Source: Henckelia pumila (taxonomy: Eukaryota; Streptophyta; Magnoliopsida; Lamiales; Gesneriaceae). From it: a DNA stretch of 64,000 bases. The notes beneath the pieces were generated by a model. The model ran no database searches. It saw only the letters and a list, made by a program, of their open reading frames with translations, and was not told the DNA's origin. The position numbers were made by a program, and so were the translations under genes. This document shows, piece by piece, positions 53,141 through 63,546 of this stretch. The stretch spans positions 7,068,001 through 7,132,000 of the forward strand of contig NC_133121.1 in NCBI RefSeq assembly GCF_033568475.1, read 5' to 3'. Position 1 is the stretch's first letter. Every line of letters starts with the position of its first letter.

Positions 53141-53932
53141 GTAACTAATATGTATATATATTTAATTGATAAATATAATAGATTGATCAATCAAAGTCTA
53201 CAAACTTGGGAAAGACGGCTGGATTTTACAAAGATATAAAGGGTGATTGAATTGGAGATATGCCCAATTGATGCTTTTATGTGTAATAATTCTTCTTTTT
53301 AAATAATAATTTCAATAAAAAATTCTGATAAAATACTCATTTCATTGATTTTTATTTAATATTTTCACACACATAATGCGTGTATGAAATCGCCAACATA
53401 AAATTTCAAAATATCAAAAGAAACAAATTAAAACCCTACTCACAACGACATATATGTTGCGTATTGAGAATGACTTGATCTAGACCATAATTAAATGTAA
53501 GTATTTAATTCTAATAATTAGAAAAAAACAAAACTTACATTTTAAAAAGGTAATCTTTTCTTGGCCGCTCCTCCTCCTCCTCCTTTCTCCGTTTGCACCT
53601 TCTCCTCTATATTACACCCTTTTCTGATTTCAATCTCCCCCTTTTCTCTGGTTTTTAAATATGCACATACCACTATAGTACTAGCCTTGGAAAAAAAAAG
53701 TCTCCACTTTTATTTCTTTGTTTTCTTGAATAAGTCACTTTACAAGTTACAATATATATGTTGAAAAAGTATTAATTTCCCTAAACTTGCTTGATTAAAA
53801 CCAAGATTCTATCAATTACCCTTTGAAAGATCCCACAAAGAGAAATGATTTGAACCCCTTTTTGGAAAAGTTGAAGAGTCGATTTCCATTTGATTCATTT
53901 GCAGAATTTTCCTTCAAAAATAAAAAGAGATA

Positions 53933-53980
53933 ATGGATCGTTTCGCAATTCCCAATTGTCAGGTACCACTTCCAGTCTAG
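53933..53980 (+). CDS. Upstream ORF in the SCL32-like leader
   Basis: A 15-codon frame (MDRFAIPNCQVPLPV, stop TAG) lies about 150 bp before the GRAS start codon. If the leader is transcribed unspliced it could dampen translation of the main ORF. A CAG|GTACC sequence inside it could alternatively be a splice donor. There is no conservation evidence available here. Confidence 0.35.
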   Translation: MDRFAIPNCQVPLPV

Positions 53981-54134
53981 TCCCTTTCTCTCTTTCTGTC
54001 CTCCTTTCGGTTCTTGCTGAATTCCCTTTCTTTGTTCCTCCAAATTCCCTTTTCATCAATATATATAAATCTTTCTTTTTTTTCTTGTCATAACAATAAT
54101 TAATCTTTTTCTGGTTTTTGATCTAATATTCCCA

Positions 54135-55487
54135 ATGGTGCAATTCACCGAAATATTACCCCAAATATTGAACCAAATCCCTCCATTCCCATCTCTTCCG
54201 ATGAACAAGAACCAGCTGTTCCGTGCCCGGCCCTGGCCGGGATTCCCGACGCCGAAATCCGTCGGAAACTTCGGGGACGCGAATTGCATGGAACAGCTCC
54301 TGATTCACTGCGCAAACGCCCTGGAAAACAACGACGCCACTCTCGCTCAACAAATCTTGTGGGTTCTCAACAATATCGCCCCTCCCGACGGGGACTCCAA
54401 TCAGCGCCTGGCTTGCGGCTTCCTCCGCGCTCTCATCGCACGCGCCGCCAAGATCGGAACTTGCAAACTCCTCACCGCCATGGCTAATGTCCAAGCAAAT
54501 CATCTCGCCATGAACAATCACAAATTCTCCATCATAGAGCTCGCGGGCTTCGTCGACTTGACTCCGTGGCACAGGTTCGGTTTCACCGCCGCTAACGCGG
54601 CGGTTCTTGAAGCCGTCGAAGGGTACTCGGTGGTTCATATCGTTGACTTGAGCTTAACACATTGCATGCAAATCCCCACACTCATTGATTCCATCTCCAC
54701 GCGGCTCGATCCGCCGCCGCTGATCAAGCTTACGGTAGCCGGGACCATGGAGGATTTCCCACCCATGTTGGATCTCTCTTACGACGAACTGGGCATGAAA
54801 TTAGTCAATTTCGCAAGATCCCGCAATATCATGATGGACTTTAGAGTCATTCCCTCGAGTTCGAAAGATGGGTTCTCTACTTTGATCGAGGAACTCAAAA
54901 TGCAACATTTCGTACGTGCCGAAAATGGGGAGGCACTGGTCATAAACTGTCACATGATGCTTCACTACATCCCAGAAGAAACCCTATCATCCAACATTAT
55001 TAATCCAAATCAACCTCAAATTTCGACCCGAACCTTGTTCCTCGAGTCCATACGCGGTTTGGATCCCACGGTCGTCGTGTTAGTCGACGAAGACGCGGAT
55101 TTCACGTCGAGCAGCCTGGTGAACAGGTTGAGATCGGCTTACAATTATCTTTGGATACCTTATGATACCATGGACACTTTTCTGCCGCGGGGAAGCAAGC
55201 AGAGAGTTTGGTATGAAGCGGACATTTGTTGGAAGATAGAGAACGTGATTTCGAACGAGGGGCCTCAGAGAGTGGAGAGGCTGGAACCGAAGAGCAAATG
55301 GGTGCAAAGAATGAGGGATGCGTGCTTTCGAGGCGTCGGATTCAGCGACGATGCGATTATGGAGGTGAAGAGTATGTTGGACGAGCATGCAGCTGGTTGG
55401 GGAGTGAAGAAAGAAGAGGAAGATCATGTTGTGCTTACATGGAAAGGACACAATGTAGTTTTTGCTACTGCTTGGTTGCCTGTTTGA
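54135..55487 (+). CDS. SCL32: GRAS-family transcription regulator, SCARECROW-LIKE 32 type
   Basis: An intronless 450-residue protein, likely a nuclear transcription regulator. The GRAS domain covers about residues 50-450. It opens with the first leucine-rich region (MEQLLIHCANALENNDATLA ... FLRALIARA), followed by the VHIID motif as VVHIVDLSLTHCMQIPTLID (about 173). The second leucine-rich region (ELGMKLVNFARSRN) follows, then a PFYRE-like region with ALVINCHMMLHYIPEE and TLFLESIRGLDPTVVVLVDE. The SAW motif closes the protein (WKGHNVVFATAWLPV). SCL32 proteins share this short N-terminus and the form VHIVDLS. ATG 54135 is the first in frame; a second Met at codon 23 (MNKNQLF) is possible. The ORF is much more GC-rich than its flanks, as is usual for GRAS genes. 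Members influence meristem and root development, but the role of this one is not known. Confidence 0.95.
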   Translation: MVQFTEILPQILNQIPPFPSLPMNKNQLFRARPWPGFPTPKSVGNFGDANCMEQLLIHCANALENNDATLAQQILWVLNNIAPPDGDSNQRLACGFLRALIARAAKIGTCKLLTAMANVQANHLAMNNHKFSIIELAGFVDLTPWHRFGFTAANAAVLEAVEGYSVVHIVDLSLTHCMQIPTLIDSISTRLDPPPLIKLTVAGTMEDFPPMLDLSYDELGMKLVNFARSRNIMMDFRVIPSSSKDGFSTLIEELKMQHFVRAENGEALVINCHMMLHYIPEETLSSNIINPNQPQISTRTLFLESIRGLDPTVVVLVDEDADFTSSSLVNRLRSAYNYLWIPYDTMDTFLPRGSKQRVWYEADICWKIENVISNEGPQRVERLEPKSKWVQRMRDACFRGVGFSDDAIMEVKSMLDEHAAGWGVKKEEEDHVVLTWKGHNVVFATAWLPV

Positions 55488-55731
55488 TAGATGGTCGCCA
55501 TTAATTGTATTGTTTGAGGAATTTTTATTACAATATTTCCTGCCTAGATGATCAAGATCTTGATTGTTATAATTCTTAATATCATGGATAGAAATTATTC
55601 ATTTCAGCTAGTTACGACGATCCCCCTCTAGGGGCCGGAAATCTCCGGCAGAGCTTTGGTCGTGCATGGTGTTTGATTGAGCTAAAGTAGGTTTCAAAGC
55701 TTGAGTTATTATATTTTCTACTTAAAATTTC

Positions 55732-56043
55732 GGAAAAATTGCAAATTTGGTTTTGTATGTTTGTTATTTTACGATTTTGGTCATCTATATTTTTATATTT
55801 CAGTTTTAGTCCTACATATTTCGATTTTTGGCAATTTCGGTCCTTTTTATTCAAAAATGCTTGCGTGACACTATACACGTCAACTCCACATCAGCACTGA
55901 ATTTGTGTCACGTCAGTTCCATGTCGAAAAAATGACTAAAATTGCCAAAAAAATAAAGATAGCAGACTAAAACTGAAATCTGAAAATATATAGGACTGAA
56001 ATCGCAAGTGACAAACATATAGGACCAAAAAACAATTTTTCCT
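55732..56043. mobile_element. Long-inverted-repeat MITE (Mutator-like?)
   Basis: The left arm starts GGAAAAATTGCAAATTTGG and includes CAGTTTTAGTCCTACATAT. The right arm includes ACTAAAACTGAAATC, ATATAGGACTGAAATCGCAA and ends CAATTTTTCC. Arms of about 110 bp match imperfectly around a GACGTCA-like centre (CACGTCAACTCCACATCAG). The flanks TAAAATTTC and TAAACTTTT match at only 7 of 9 positions, so the superfamily is uncertain. Confidence 0.7.
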
Positions 56044-56651
56044 AAACTTTTCATGAAGCACATTTTTAATTTTAGCACCTCATTTACAATAATAAAGAGC
56101 ATTTCCAAGAAAAAACTTAAATCTCGATAATATAACTGGGTCATTTTTCATTTTTAACTTGGTTTTTATTTCCGATTTTTTAACTCCCGAATCTTTCATC
56201 GTAGGGTCGACGTGATACTAAAATATGAGATTCTTAGGCTCTTATAAGCTAGATCTTCTACTCATGGCGAGGTTAACTTGTAAAATAAGAGGGAATCATG
56301 TGATATATCTAATGTTTATACACCGTTGGATCCCACGAGAATTTATATATGTGGCTGTATGTTTGATTTGGAAGATGAGATTATTGAATGATAAATAATA
56401 ATAAAAAAAAAAGATTGATGTATAAATATAATGTAGAATGATAAAAAATATTATGCTTGGCGTGATTTTTGCGTGCAGGATAGATTAAGAGTTTTTTTGT
56501 AACTTTGAACCAAAATTACCCTTCATTCATAATAAAATACCAGGTGAGAGAAAATATTATTGGGTAGTTTTTTGGGTGTAGGAAAAGGGATAAAGTTGAA
56601 AATAAGAAAATTATTATAAAAGGGATAGATAGTATTAGGTGAGATAAGGTA

Positions 56652-56807
56652 TTATTTTGTATGACTTAATAGAGGCTTATCTTTCGTACACATGATTGAG
56701 CCAATTTATTTAAAATTATACCAAACAGATTATTTTGTATGACTTGATAGAGGTTTATCCATCGTGCAGATGATTTGAGTCAATTTATTTAAAATCGTAT
56801 CAAACAC
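56652..56807. repeat. Two-copy tandem duplication, period 78 bp
   Basis: TTATTTTGTATGACTTAATAG at 56652 recurs, with substitutions, at 56730. Both copies end CAATTTATTTAAAAT and TACCAAACA/TATCAAACA. Confidence 0.85.
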
Positions 56808-57145
56808 TAGTTTAACCAATGTGACAAATAATAATCCAGTGTAATCCTTTGTACCAAACTGGTTGTTAGCGCTTTGTTTCTTCTCATCTCAGATGTCGCC
56901 TTGTGAGGAAAAAAATAAACCAAAACGAACTTGGACCTTTTTCCACAAATGAAACTCGATGCTCAATTCCTTATAATATCCGCGAGACAAAATACGATTA
57001 CAGTTGAAATATCTCGACATTTGATGTTACACACAAGTATTTTATTTCATATACTAATGTATATGAACGACAGTCGACAATGGAACAAATTTGTAATTTT
57101 ATTTCTTACAGAATACTATCAATATAAGTATTCAATTATAAATGG

Positions 57146-58946
57146 TTAATTAAATCTTCCACAATCGAAGCGGATATTTCCGTTCCTCCCAGACTTGACT
57201 CCGACCCGGCCCAACTTAGTTATAGCCTCAACAAAAGCATTGTTGAAAGTGAGTGGCCTTTTGGCCCAAGTATTCACGGTTAGCCTGGACCTTCGGTCCG
57301 TGAACAAAATCTGGTCCGATGTGAACAGGCCCTTTCCATTTTGAAGGTTTAAGAAGTAGGCGTTGTCAAATTTTCTTGGTGTTGTTGGGTCCATATCAAT
57401 GGCTATTGTTGGGTCCACTTTTCTTGGGCACATCGACTGTAATTGGGCCGCATATTGTTTGTTGAGAGTTGGGTCCACTGGATTTCGACGGCTGAAACTG
57501 TATATTCTGTTGGAAAATTTGCTGCAGTGGGAGAAGCCTACGGTGTGGCATGCTGTAGACGATCAAGAAAATTGGAGTAAGATATTCTCAATTTTTATGA
57601 TTTTATATTTAAAATCTTATTAGATGATATGTAGCTTAATGTTATTTAATAAAATTGGAGTAAGATATTCTCAAAAAATTTTACACTTGATTTTAAGAAA
57701 ATAAATATTTTAAAAAAGTTTTCAAAAGGGAATCCATCATATGAAAAATGTGATTGCAATTAAAATGTACCTGAGAGAGCAATCATGTCATTCTGAGTGA
57801 GGTTTTGACGGGAGAACATGGCGTTAAGTTGGTTCAAGTTGAAAGTGGGCTGCGGTAAGTTCCCATTTACATCAGCAGCATTGGACCTTAGCCCATCAAG
57901 TCTACCCAATTCCACTGCATATGAAGGCCCACCCGCCTGCATCCATCATTTTTTTTATGTATTAATGTTGATTTTTATTTATCTATATCTATATATAATA
58001 TATAGATACAGACACATCACACACACACATAAAATGCACATGCATTATACACCCTATATTTGATTAATATGTGCGATCGAGGATCTTGATTGATACCACT
58101 TTAATGTGTACGAATAAAAAAGTAGCTTTCATGCATGTTTCACTATAATATTTACACACACGAATATAGAAAGTATGCTTTTTTAAAAAAAAATGAAAAA
58201 GGAAAAAGAGAAGGTGTGAGTAAATATTAAATTAAGAGTGATGCTACATGTACACGGAAGGTTACACGTTGGGTTACATGTTACACTTGACATTACATAA
58301 ATATCCTTGATGTATTTTGGAAAGAATTTTTTCAAATAAAGTGAAGGATAATTTTGTAATTTCATGTAGAATGTGTAACCCAATGTGTAACCTTCTATGT
58401 ACATATAGCATTTTTCTTAAATTAAAGAGAAAAATATACAAACCAGAGCAATGACATCTCGAGTAGCCATTGCAAGAATATCAGCACAAGAAACCCTATT
58501 TTTGCAACTTGGAATCTGATCCACTGCTGCTTTGGCTTTGATCACAGTATCAAATCCATCTCCGGCCAACGATAAATTATCTGGATGGTCCTTTTCAGCT
58601 TTGTTCCCCGGCGTCGATGCCACTATCACCGATGCATCGCAACCCTTCATTATTTCATACCAACTCATATATATTTTTTTTTTCTAAAAAAAATAAATAA
58701 GAATGTATAAATTGATGAAAAAATGTTACGTACTTGAACAAAGCAATCGTGGAAGAAGAGACGAATGACAGACGGGACAGTAACAAAAGTTTGTTGGAAT
58801 TTTAGGGTGACGGCTTGTCGAACGATGTTCTCCACGTTAGGGCATACGTTTGCGTAGTAATTTTTTTTGAGCTGTGCACTAGTCGAGCTCGAACACGAAA
58901 ACATAATACATATAAAGAGAGATAATATGGTTAGGGGACGACCCAT
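57146..58946 (-). CDS. Class III peroxidase, secreted (PRX51/PRX16-like)
   Basis: Heme peroxidase of the plant cell wall and vacuole, oxidising phenolics with hydrogen peroxide. Exons 58734-58946, 58444-58644, 57771-57936 and 57146-57552 splice in frame to 328 residues, with the four-exon structure typical of the family. Residues 1-24 ([20 protein letters not shown]...) are a signal peptide; the mature protein starts at [13 protein letters not shown]. Visible residues are distal Arg and His in [18 protein letters not shown], the disulphide cysteines (CPN, HDC, GCD, SCADIL and later), and the proximal heme His in [10 protein letters not shown]. The C-terminus is [18 protein letters not shown]. 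The residues before the proximal His read Ala-Cys where many relatives have Gly-Ala. A MITE lies in the second intron. Substrate is not predictable from sequence. Confidence 0.95.
58236..58416. mobile_element. MITE with 9-bp target duplication in peroxidase intron 2
   Basis: Inverted repeats of about 45 bp (left GAGTGATGCTACATGTACAC, then GGTTACACGTTGGGTTACA; right GTGTAACCCAATGTGTAACC, ending AGCATTTTTC) are flanked by a perfect but AT-rich 9-bp duplication TTAAATTAA (58227-58235 and 58417-58425). The 9-bp duplication suggests Mutator. It lies well inside the intron, away from splice sites, and the gene remains intact. Confidence 0.85.
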
Positions 58947-59773
58947 TTTTAATTTTTGAAGGAAATGTGGTGGAGAAAGATGGAGATTAGCGAGGTTTAG
59001 TGAAATTTATATATGTCGACTTTTGAATAAATCATTGACTTTTAAAGATATTAAAAAGATGTGATGTGGTGTGTGATCTAAGTGCCAGTTGGCGGCGAAG
59101 AATCAATCTGTGTATATGTACAACGAGGAAAGCATATTATATGTAAAAAGTTTAATGATATATTGGATGATTGAAAGGGACATATTTCGCATCACATGGA
59201 ATATGATTTGGTGTCTAAATCATACATGTGCACAACTAGGATTTCAGGGGAATGACAATTTCAGATGAGGAATGATTCAATAAATAAATTTAACTAAAGA
59301 TGATTATCAAAATTATTATTATTATTATTATTAAATTCGAACTTTGAGAGTGTGGAGAAGAGGATTTGATTAAAATATGTAGCTAGTAATAAATATGAAG
59401 TCAAACATAATAATAAATAGTACACATACAATAAGACTAATTAAGTATAAATCAAGAGCATCTTCGCTTGGGCCACTCCATGTGAAAATAAGGAGAAGTC
59501 TATTCATGAATATTAGAAGCGTGTTCGAGTTGATAATGTATGTGAGTATTTGATTAACAGTTATGATTTCGATTTATGTTACTAGCATCTTTTTTTTTGA
59601 CTAATTTATTGCATAGAGTTTGTATAACTTGGTTTACGTGATTAACATTATTTGTATGCCATTTCATTAACACGAAATTTTGTCAAGTACACGTCAAAGG
59701 ATAACATGCACGAAATCCAAATATAACAAAATATAAGAAGAAAAGTCTATATATTCAAAATATAAAAAATATC

Positions 59774-59808
<35 letters not shown>

Positions 59809-60173
59809 AGCAGAAGTACTTGCCTCCTTAAATTGCACTCTAGCTAAAACAATATTTTAGTGAAGTTAGGACGTCTATAATCCGTAAATTTATGGGACGA
59901 GTATAAATCTTCTCTGCTTCGAATTTATTCCAAATATACCTATTATTTTTTTACCATTTCCTTTTATTTATATTAATATCTATTTATAAATAAATCAAAA
60001 TTTCTAGATATTAATTTTTTTTAATTTCTGTAAACAATCATTCTATTATATTTATATTAATTGAGTGTTATGGTAAATGTTATATTATGCATAAATAATC
60101 TTAGCATAGTATTAAATACTTCAAAGTTCAAATAATTCCTTATGTGGCTATCGTTTTATTTGGAACATATTTA
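58947..60173. other. Intergenic upstream of the peroxidase gene
   Basis: This should contain the peroxidase 5' UTR and promoter. Simple repeats are (ATT)n at about 59312-59333 and (TA)n at about 59779-59807. No coding sequence recognised. Confidence 0.6.
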
Positions 60174-60297
60174 AATAGTATTTGGGAGAGCTTCTAAGAA
60201 ACATTTCTCAACTTTTTCTTTGCAAAATTTTGAAATTTGATAAATTTTGAAAAGAAAAAGTTGAGAAGTGTTTCTTAAAACTCTCTCAAATACTACC
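60174..60297. mobile_element. Tourist-like MITE copy 1 (PIF/Harbinger)
   Basis: The left arm TATTTGGGAGAGCTTCTAAG and right arm ending CTCTCTCAAATACTACC form inverted repeats of about 45 bp. The target duplication is TTA (60171-60173, 60298-60300). The TWA duplication and GGTAGTGTTTGG-type end fit Tourist elements. It is the same family as the copy at 62667-62792. Confidence 0.85.
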
Positions 60298-60666
60298 TTA
60301 ATTTTATTAACCGTTTTTGTTCTATTAAAATTATTATTGTGCGTCCGCTACGAAATAAAATAATATTTAATTCTATACACAATATGTTTTCGTAAGTTTT
60401 CGTTTTCTAAATTTTATCTTGATTAATTAAATTTATGACAGGGCCCATCCATGCTTGATGTTCCAGTCTAGCATTCGATGTAAACATTTGGAAGATTACA
60501 GATAACCGGATAGCTAATAAAATTATATTTTTTTAATTGGATTTTATTAATTAGTGGCACGATCACGGCACTCGGACAAATAATGGAAGCCACTCAAAGT
60601 TAGTTTTAATTGTTTAATAATGATTGATGTTTGAATTCTAAATTTATTAATTCATAATTTAATTTC

Positions 60667-61012
60667 TAAGAGTGCCGTTTGGTCACGGAAGCCAACCAAA
60701 GAAAATCACTTATTTTTTTAAAAAAGTGTTTTTCTTAAAAATTTAGGTGTTTGGTTACAATAGCAGTTATTAAAAAAAACACTTATTTAAGCCCAAATAA
60801 ATGCTTTTTTTAAAAGCCGGAAATTTTGACTTTTTGGCTTTGGCTTTGGCTTTGGCTTCTGATTTTATTTAAAAAAATCACTTTTTCAACATTTATCCAA
60901 ACGCTAAAACATCTTCTGCTTTAAAAAAAAAATAAATAAAAGCACTTTAAAAAGCTGGACTTTTTTAAGTGTTTATTTAAGCCAATGAATTTTGTATCCA
61001 AACCAGCCCTAA
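60667..61012. mobile_element. Possible old hAT-like non-autonomous element
   Basis: The left AGAGTGCCGTTTGG and right CCAAACCAGCCCT are imperfect inverted ends of a type common in hAT MITEs. The interior has repeated GGCTTT units (60835-60858) and AAAAGTG/CACTTTT arms. No target duplication is evident. Confidence 0.35.
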
Positions 61013-61756
61013 TTAAATTAATAAGATATATTAATACTATATTTCATTTTTCCCCAAATATATAGACTTTTATCATATTTATTATTTTTTTTTTACTATT
61101 TTACTAATATACCAATGTCAATTTAATATTGGAAAACGTGTAAGAATTTTATGAATAAATTAAATAAGGATAAAATAAAATTTGTATATGTAAATTTATT
61201 TTTTCAATAATTTTTCTTAATATGTTTGTTTATACAATTGAAACGAAAATAATATTGTTTTTTAATGTCATAAAAAGCCTTTTTGTAAACGTTCCACGTG
61301 TAAAAGGCCGTTTATTATCAATTAACTCAGTAGGAACCTATCTAGTTAGAGGTGTTATCGGACCAGATTAAACAGGTCCCGAATTGTGGGATATATGAAA
61401 TTAGACTAATCTTACATGATAAAAGATTGGATTTATCGGATGAAAAATGCAACTCAATTACTTAAAAAAATGTAACTCAATTTGAAGCTAGAATATAATT
61501 GAAAAATATTGGGAGGAAATCGTTCAAAAAACTCGATCCAATTCGATATTCGTGTTAGATTTGATTTAAGTAGTGTTTGAGATTGTTTTTAAAAAACACA
61601 TGAGTTTTTTCTTCATAAAATTTCATAAATTTGGAACCAATTTAATTAGTGTCGGTTGAACCGATTAAATCAAACTATCATGTATTTTGATACCAAATTC
61701 AACCGTCCCTATGCCGGGGTAGTAAAATCAATGTCACCACTCACCACTTAACTAGC
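61013..61756. other. AT-rich intergenic
   Basis: No gene, repeat or structured RNA recognised. Confidence 0.5.
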
Positions 61757-62251
61757 TAAGGTCTGTCAATTCGGCGCGGGCTGGCCCGAATTGACGGCGA
61801 GTTGAAAATACTTCAATTCAACATAACTCAACCTGTCATAGGTTATAGGTTAGACGGGCCAACTTTTCAAAAATAATAAAAAATTCAAAAAAATTCAAAA
61901 AAATTAAAAAAATCATACATAAATAATAATAAATGATATACATAATTAAAAACTCATTAAAAATAAATAAAACATTATAAATAATATAAAATTTTAAAAT
62001 TAAACAATTAAATATAAATTATGATATAAATCATTTATAGCTTTTAATCATTTATAAAATATTTCAAATAATATAAATTGTCCAAAAGTCAAAACTCATC
62101 AAACATACATAAAATATTTAAAATATTAATTATAAGATAATTTTAAAAAACAAAATAAAATTGATGGGCTGACAAAATCATGACTCAACTCGTCTTTTTT
62201 TAATGACGAAGTGGGTTAACCCGAAAGACCTAACACGAATTGACGGGTCTA
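61757..62251. mobile_element. Degenerate non-autonomous hAT-like element 3
   Basis: The left TAAGGTCTGTCAATTCGG and right CGAATTGACGGGTCTA are imperfect inverted ends sharing TGTCAATTCG with hAT element 2. GGGCTGGCCCGAATTGACGG-type ends surround an AT-rich core, as in elements 1 and 2. No 8-bp duplication remains. Confidence 0.6.
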
Positions 62252-62666
62252 CATTTAACCCGGAATGGAACACAAAATAGTCACCAAAACGGGTACTAAT
62301 TAAAGGCATAAGCCCAACTATACTTTCTTGAATTTGGGCTGAACAGCTATGTTGTCACCATCTACGGGTTTTTTTTTTTGCATGAATAGAAGGGCCGGCC
62401 CAGAAGTACAATATTGAATCCCAATATTTCCTAGTTATTCGGTATGCTATTTTTTATTTATGAAAACATAAATATTAATCGGTTAACATTGTTATTACTT
62501 ATTATACAATAAATATGAATTCTAAAGAGTATATATCAACATGGTTTTTTATTTTCTTAAAAAAACAAATCATCCGCACAAATTGCAGTTAAATTCCCCG
62601 TTACATTAGTAAATAATTGTCACGTGTTGAGTTTTTATTCATTTCACAATTTTTTAAACATAATAA
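62252..62666. other. AT-rich intergenic between two MITEs
   Basis: No feature recognised. Confidence 0.5.
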
Positions 62667-62792
62667 GGTAGTGTTTGGGAGAGCTTCTAAGAAGCATTTC
62701 TCAACTTTTCATTAACAAAATTTTACAAAATTTTAAATTTTTGTTAACGAAAAAGTTGAGAAATGCTTCTAAAAACTCTTCCAAACACTACC
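62667..62792. mobile_element. Tourist-like MITE copy 2 (PIF/Harbinger)
   Basis: The ends GGTAGTGTTTGGGAGAGC and CTCTTCCAAACACTACC form inverted repeats of about 45 bp. They are flanked by the TAA target duplication (62664-62666, 62793-62795). It is closely similar to the copy at 60174-60297. Confidence 0.9.
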
Positions 62793-62962
62793 TAAATTAG
62801 ACACATGACAATCCATATACAGCGAGTGAAAATCAATAGTTAATGTAACATAATTGTTGAAGAAGATATTTTCCTCTCTGTACGCTACTTTGGGTGAATT
62901 TCGCCATAGATGTTATGGTAAACATTCCGCACGTGAAATCAGATATTAGGACAACCAGACAG

Positions 62963-63116
62963 ATAAGTACACGCCTACATTTTAGGAAAGTGCTATGATC
63001 CATCGGGTGAAATACATATAAGTACACGCCTATATTTTAGGGAAGTGTTATGATCCATCGGGTGAATTCACCCGGTGGATCTGGGCCATTCATGGGGCCG
63101 GCCCCATGAACGGCCC
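62963..63116. repeat. 55-bp tandem duplication followed by two palindromes
   Basis: ATAAGTACACGCCTACATTT at 62963 recurs at 63018, each copy running to ATCCATCGGGTGAA. The second copy flows into a 30-bp palindrome at 63052-63081 with one mismatched pair. A perfect 22-bp palindrome centred on GGGGCCGGCCCC follows at 63089-63110, extended by GGGCC/GGCCC. Confidence 0.9.
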
Positions 63117-63515
63117 AAATCCAATTATGTGGGGCCCGGGCTGTTTGGACGATCCATTTCTTCAATAATAGATAGATTTGTGAAATAGGTCGTTCTCGTC
63201 ATATCTACCATAAAATGTAATATTTTTAGCGTAAAAAAAATGATATTATTAATTGGTCGAACTGAATAAAAGAATCGTCTAGCGAAATTAACTATGAAAA
63301 CATTTAATATGATTTTTTGTGTTTTTTTAATCGTTAAGATATGAAAATAAAAACACTAAAAGCCATTTCACAATTAAATCAATATTTTTTTTTTCATTTT
63401 CGTGGATCAAGAACCTTGTTCGAGCAACTTGCGATAGGGCATGCATCCGTGTCAGCATTTGTCCTTCATGGAAATTTGAAAAGAATTTCAGAAGCTTCAA
63501 TCATGTGTGTTTGTG

Positions 63516-63546
<31 letters not shown>

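Larger units (their letters stand above)
46276..53932. other. Long AT-rich intergenic region
   Basis: It includes the CKA 5' UTR and promoter at the left. It holds the tandem duplications at 46862-47565 and 48514-48797, a half-copy of a MITE near 48070-48150, and two related blocks near 49200-49330 and 53020-53140. A short (CA)n lies at about 50955-50967. A GCTCGAGCTCGATTCGA-type AT-rich stretch at 51830-52340 may be an old transposon. I found no gene with recognisable coding sequence or RNA structure. Confidence 0.55.
55488..57145. other. Intergenic between SCL32-like and peroxidase genes
   Basis: It holds the GRAS 3' UTR, the inverted-repeat element at 55732-56043, the tandem duplication at 56652-56807 and otherwise AT-rich DNA. 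I see no gene. Confidence 0.6.
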
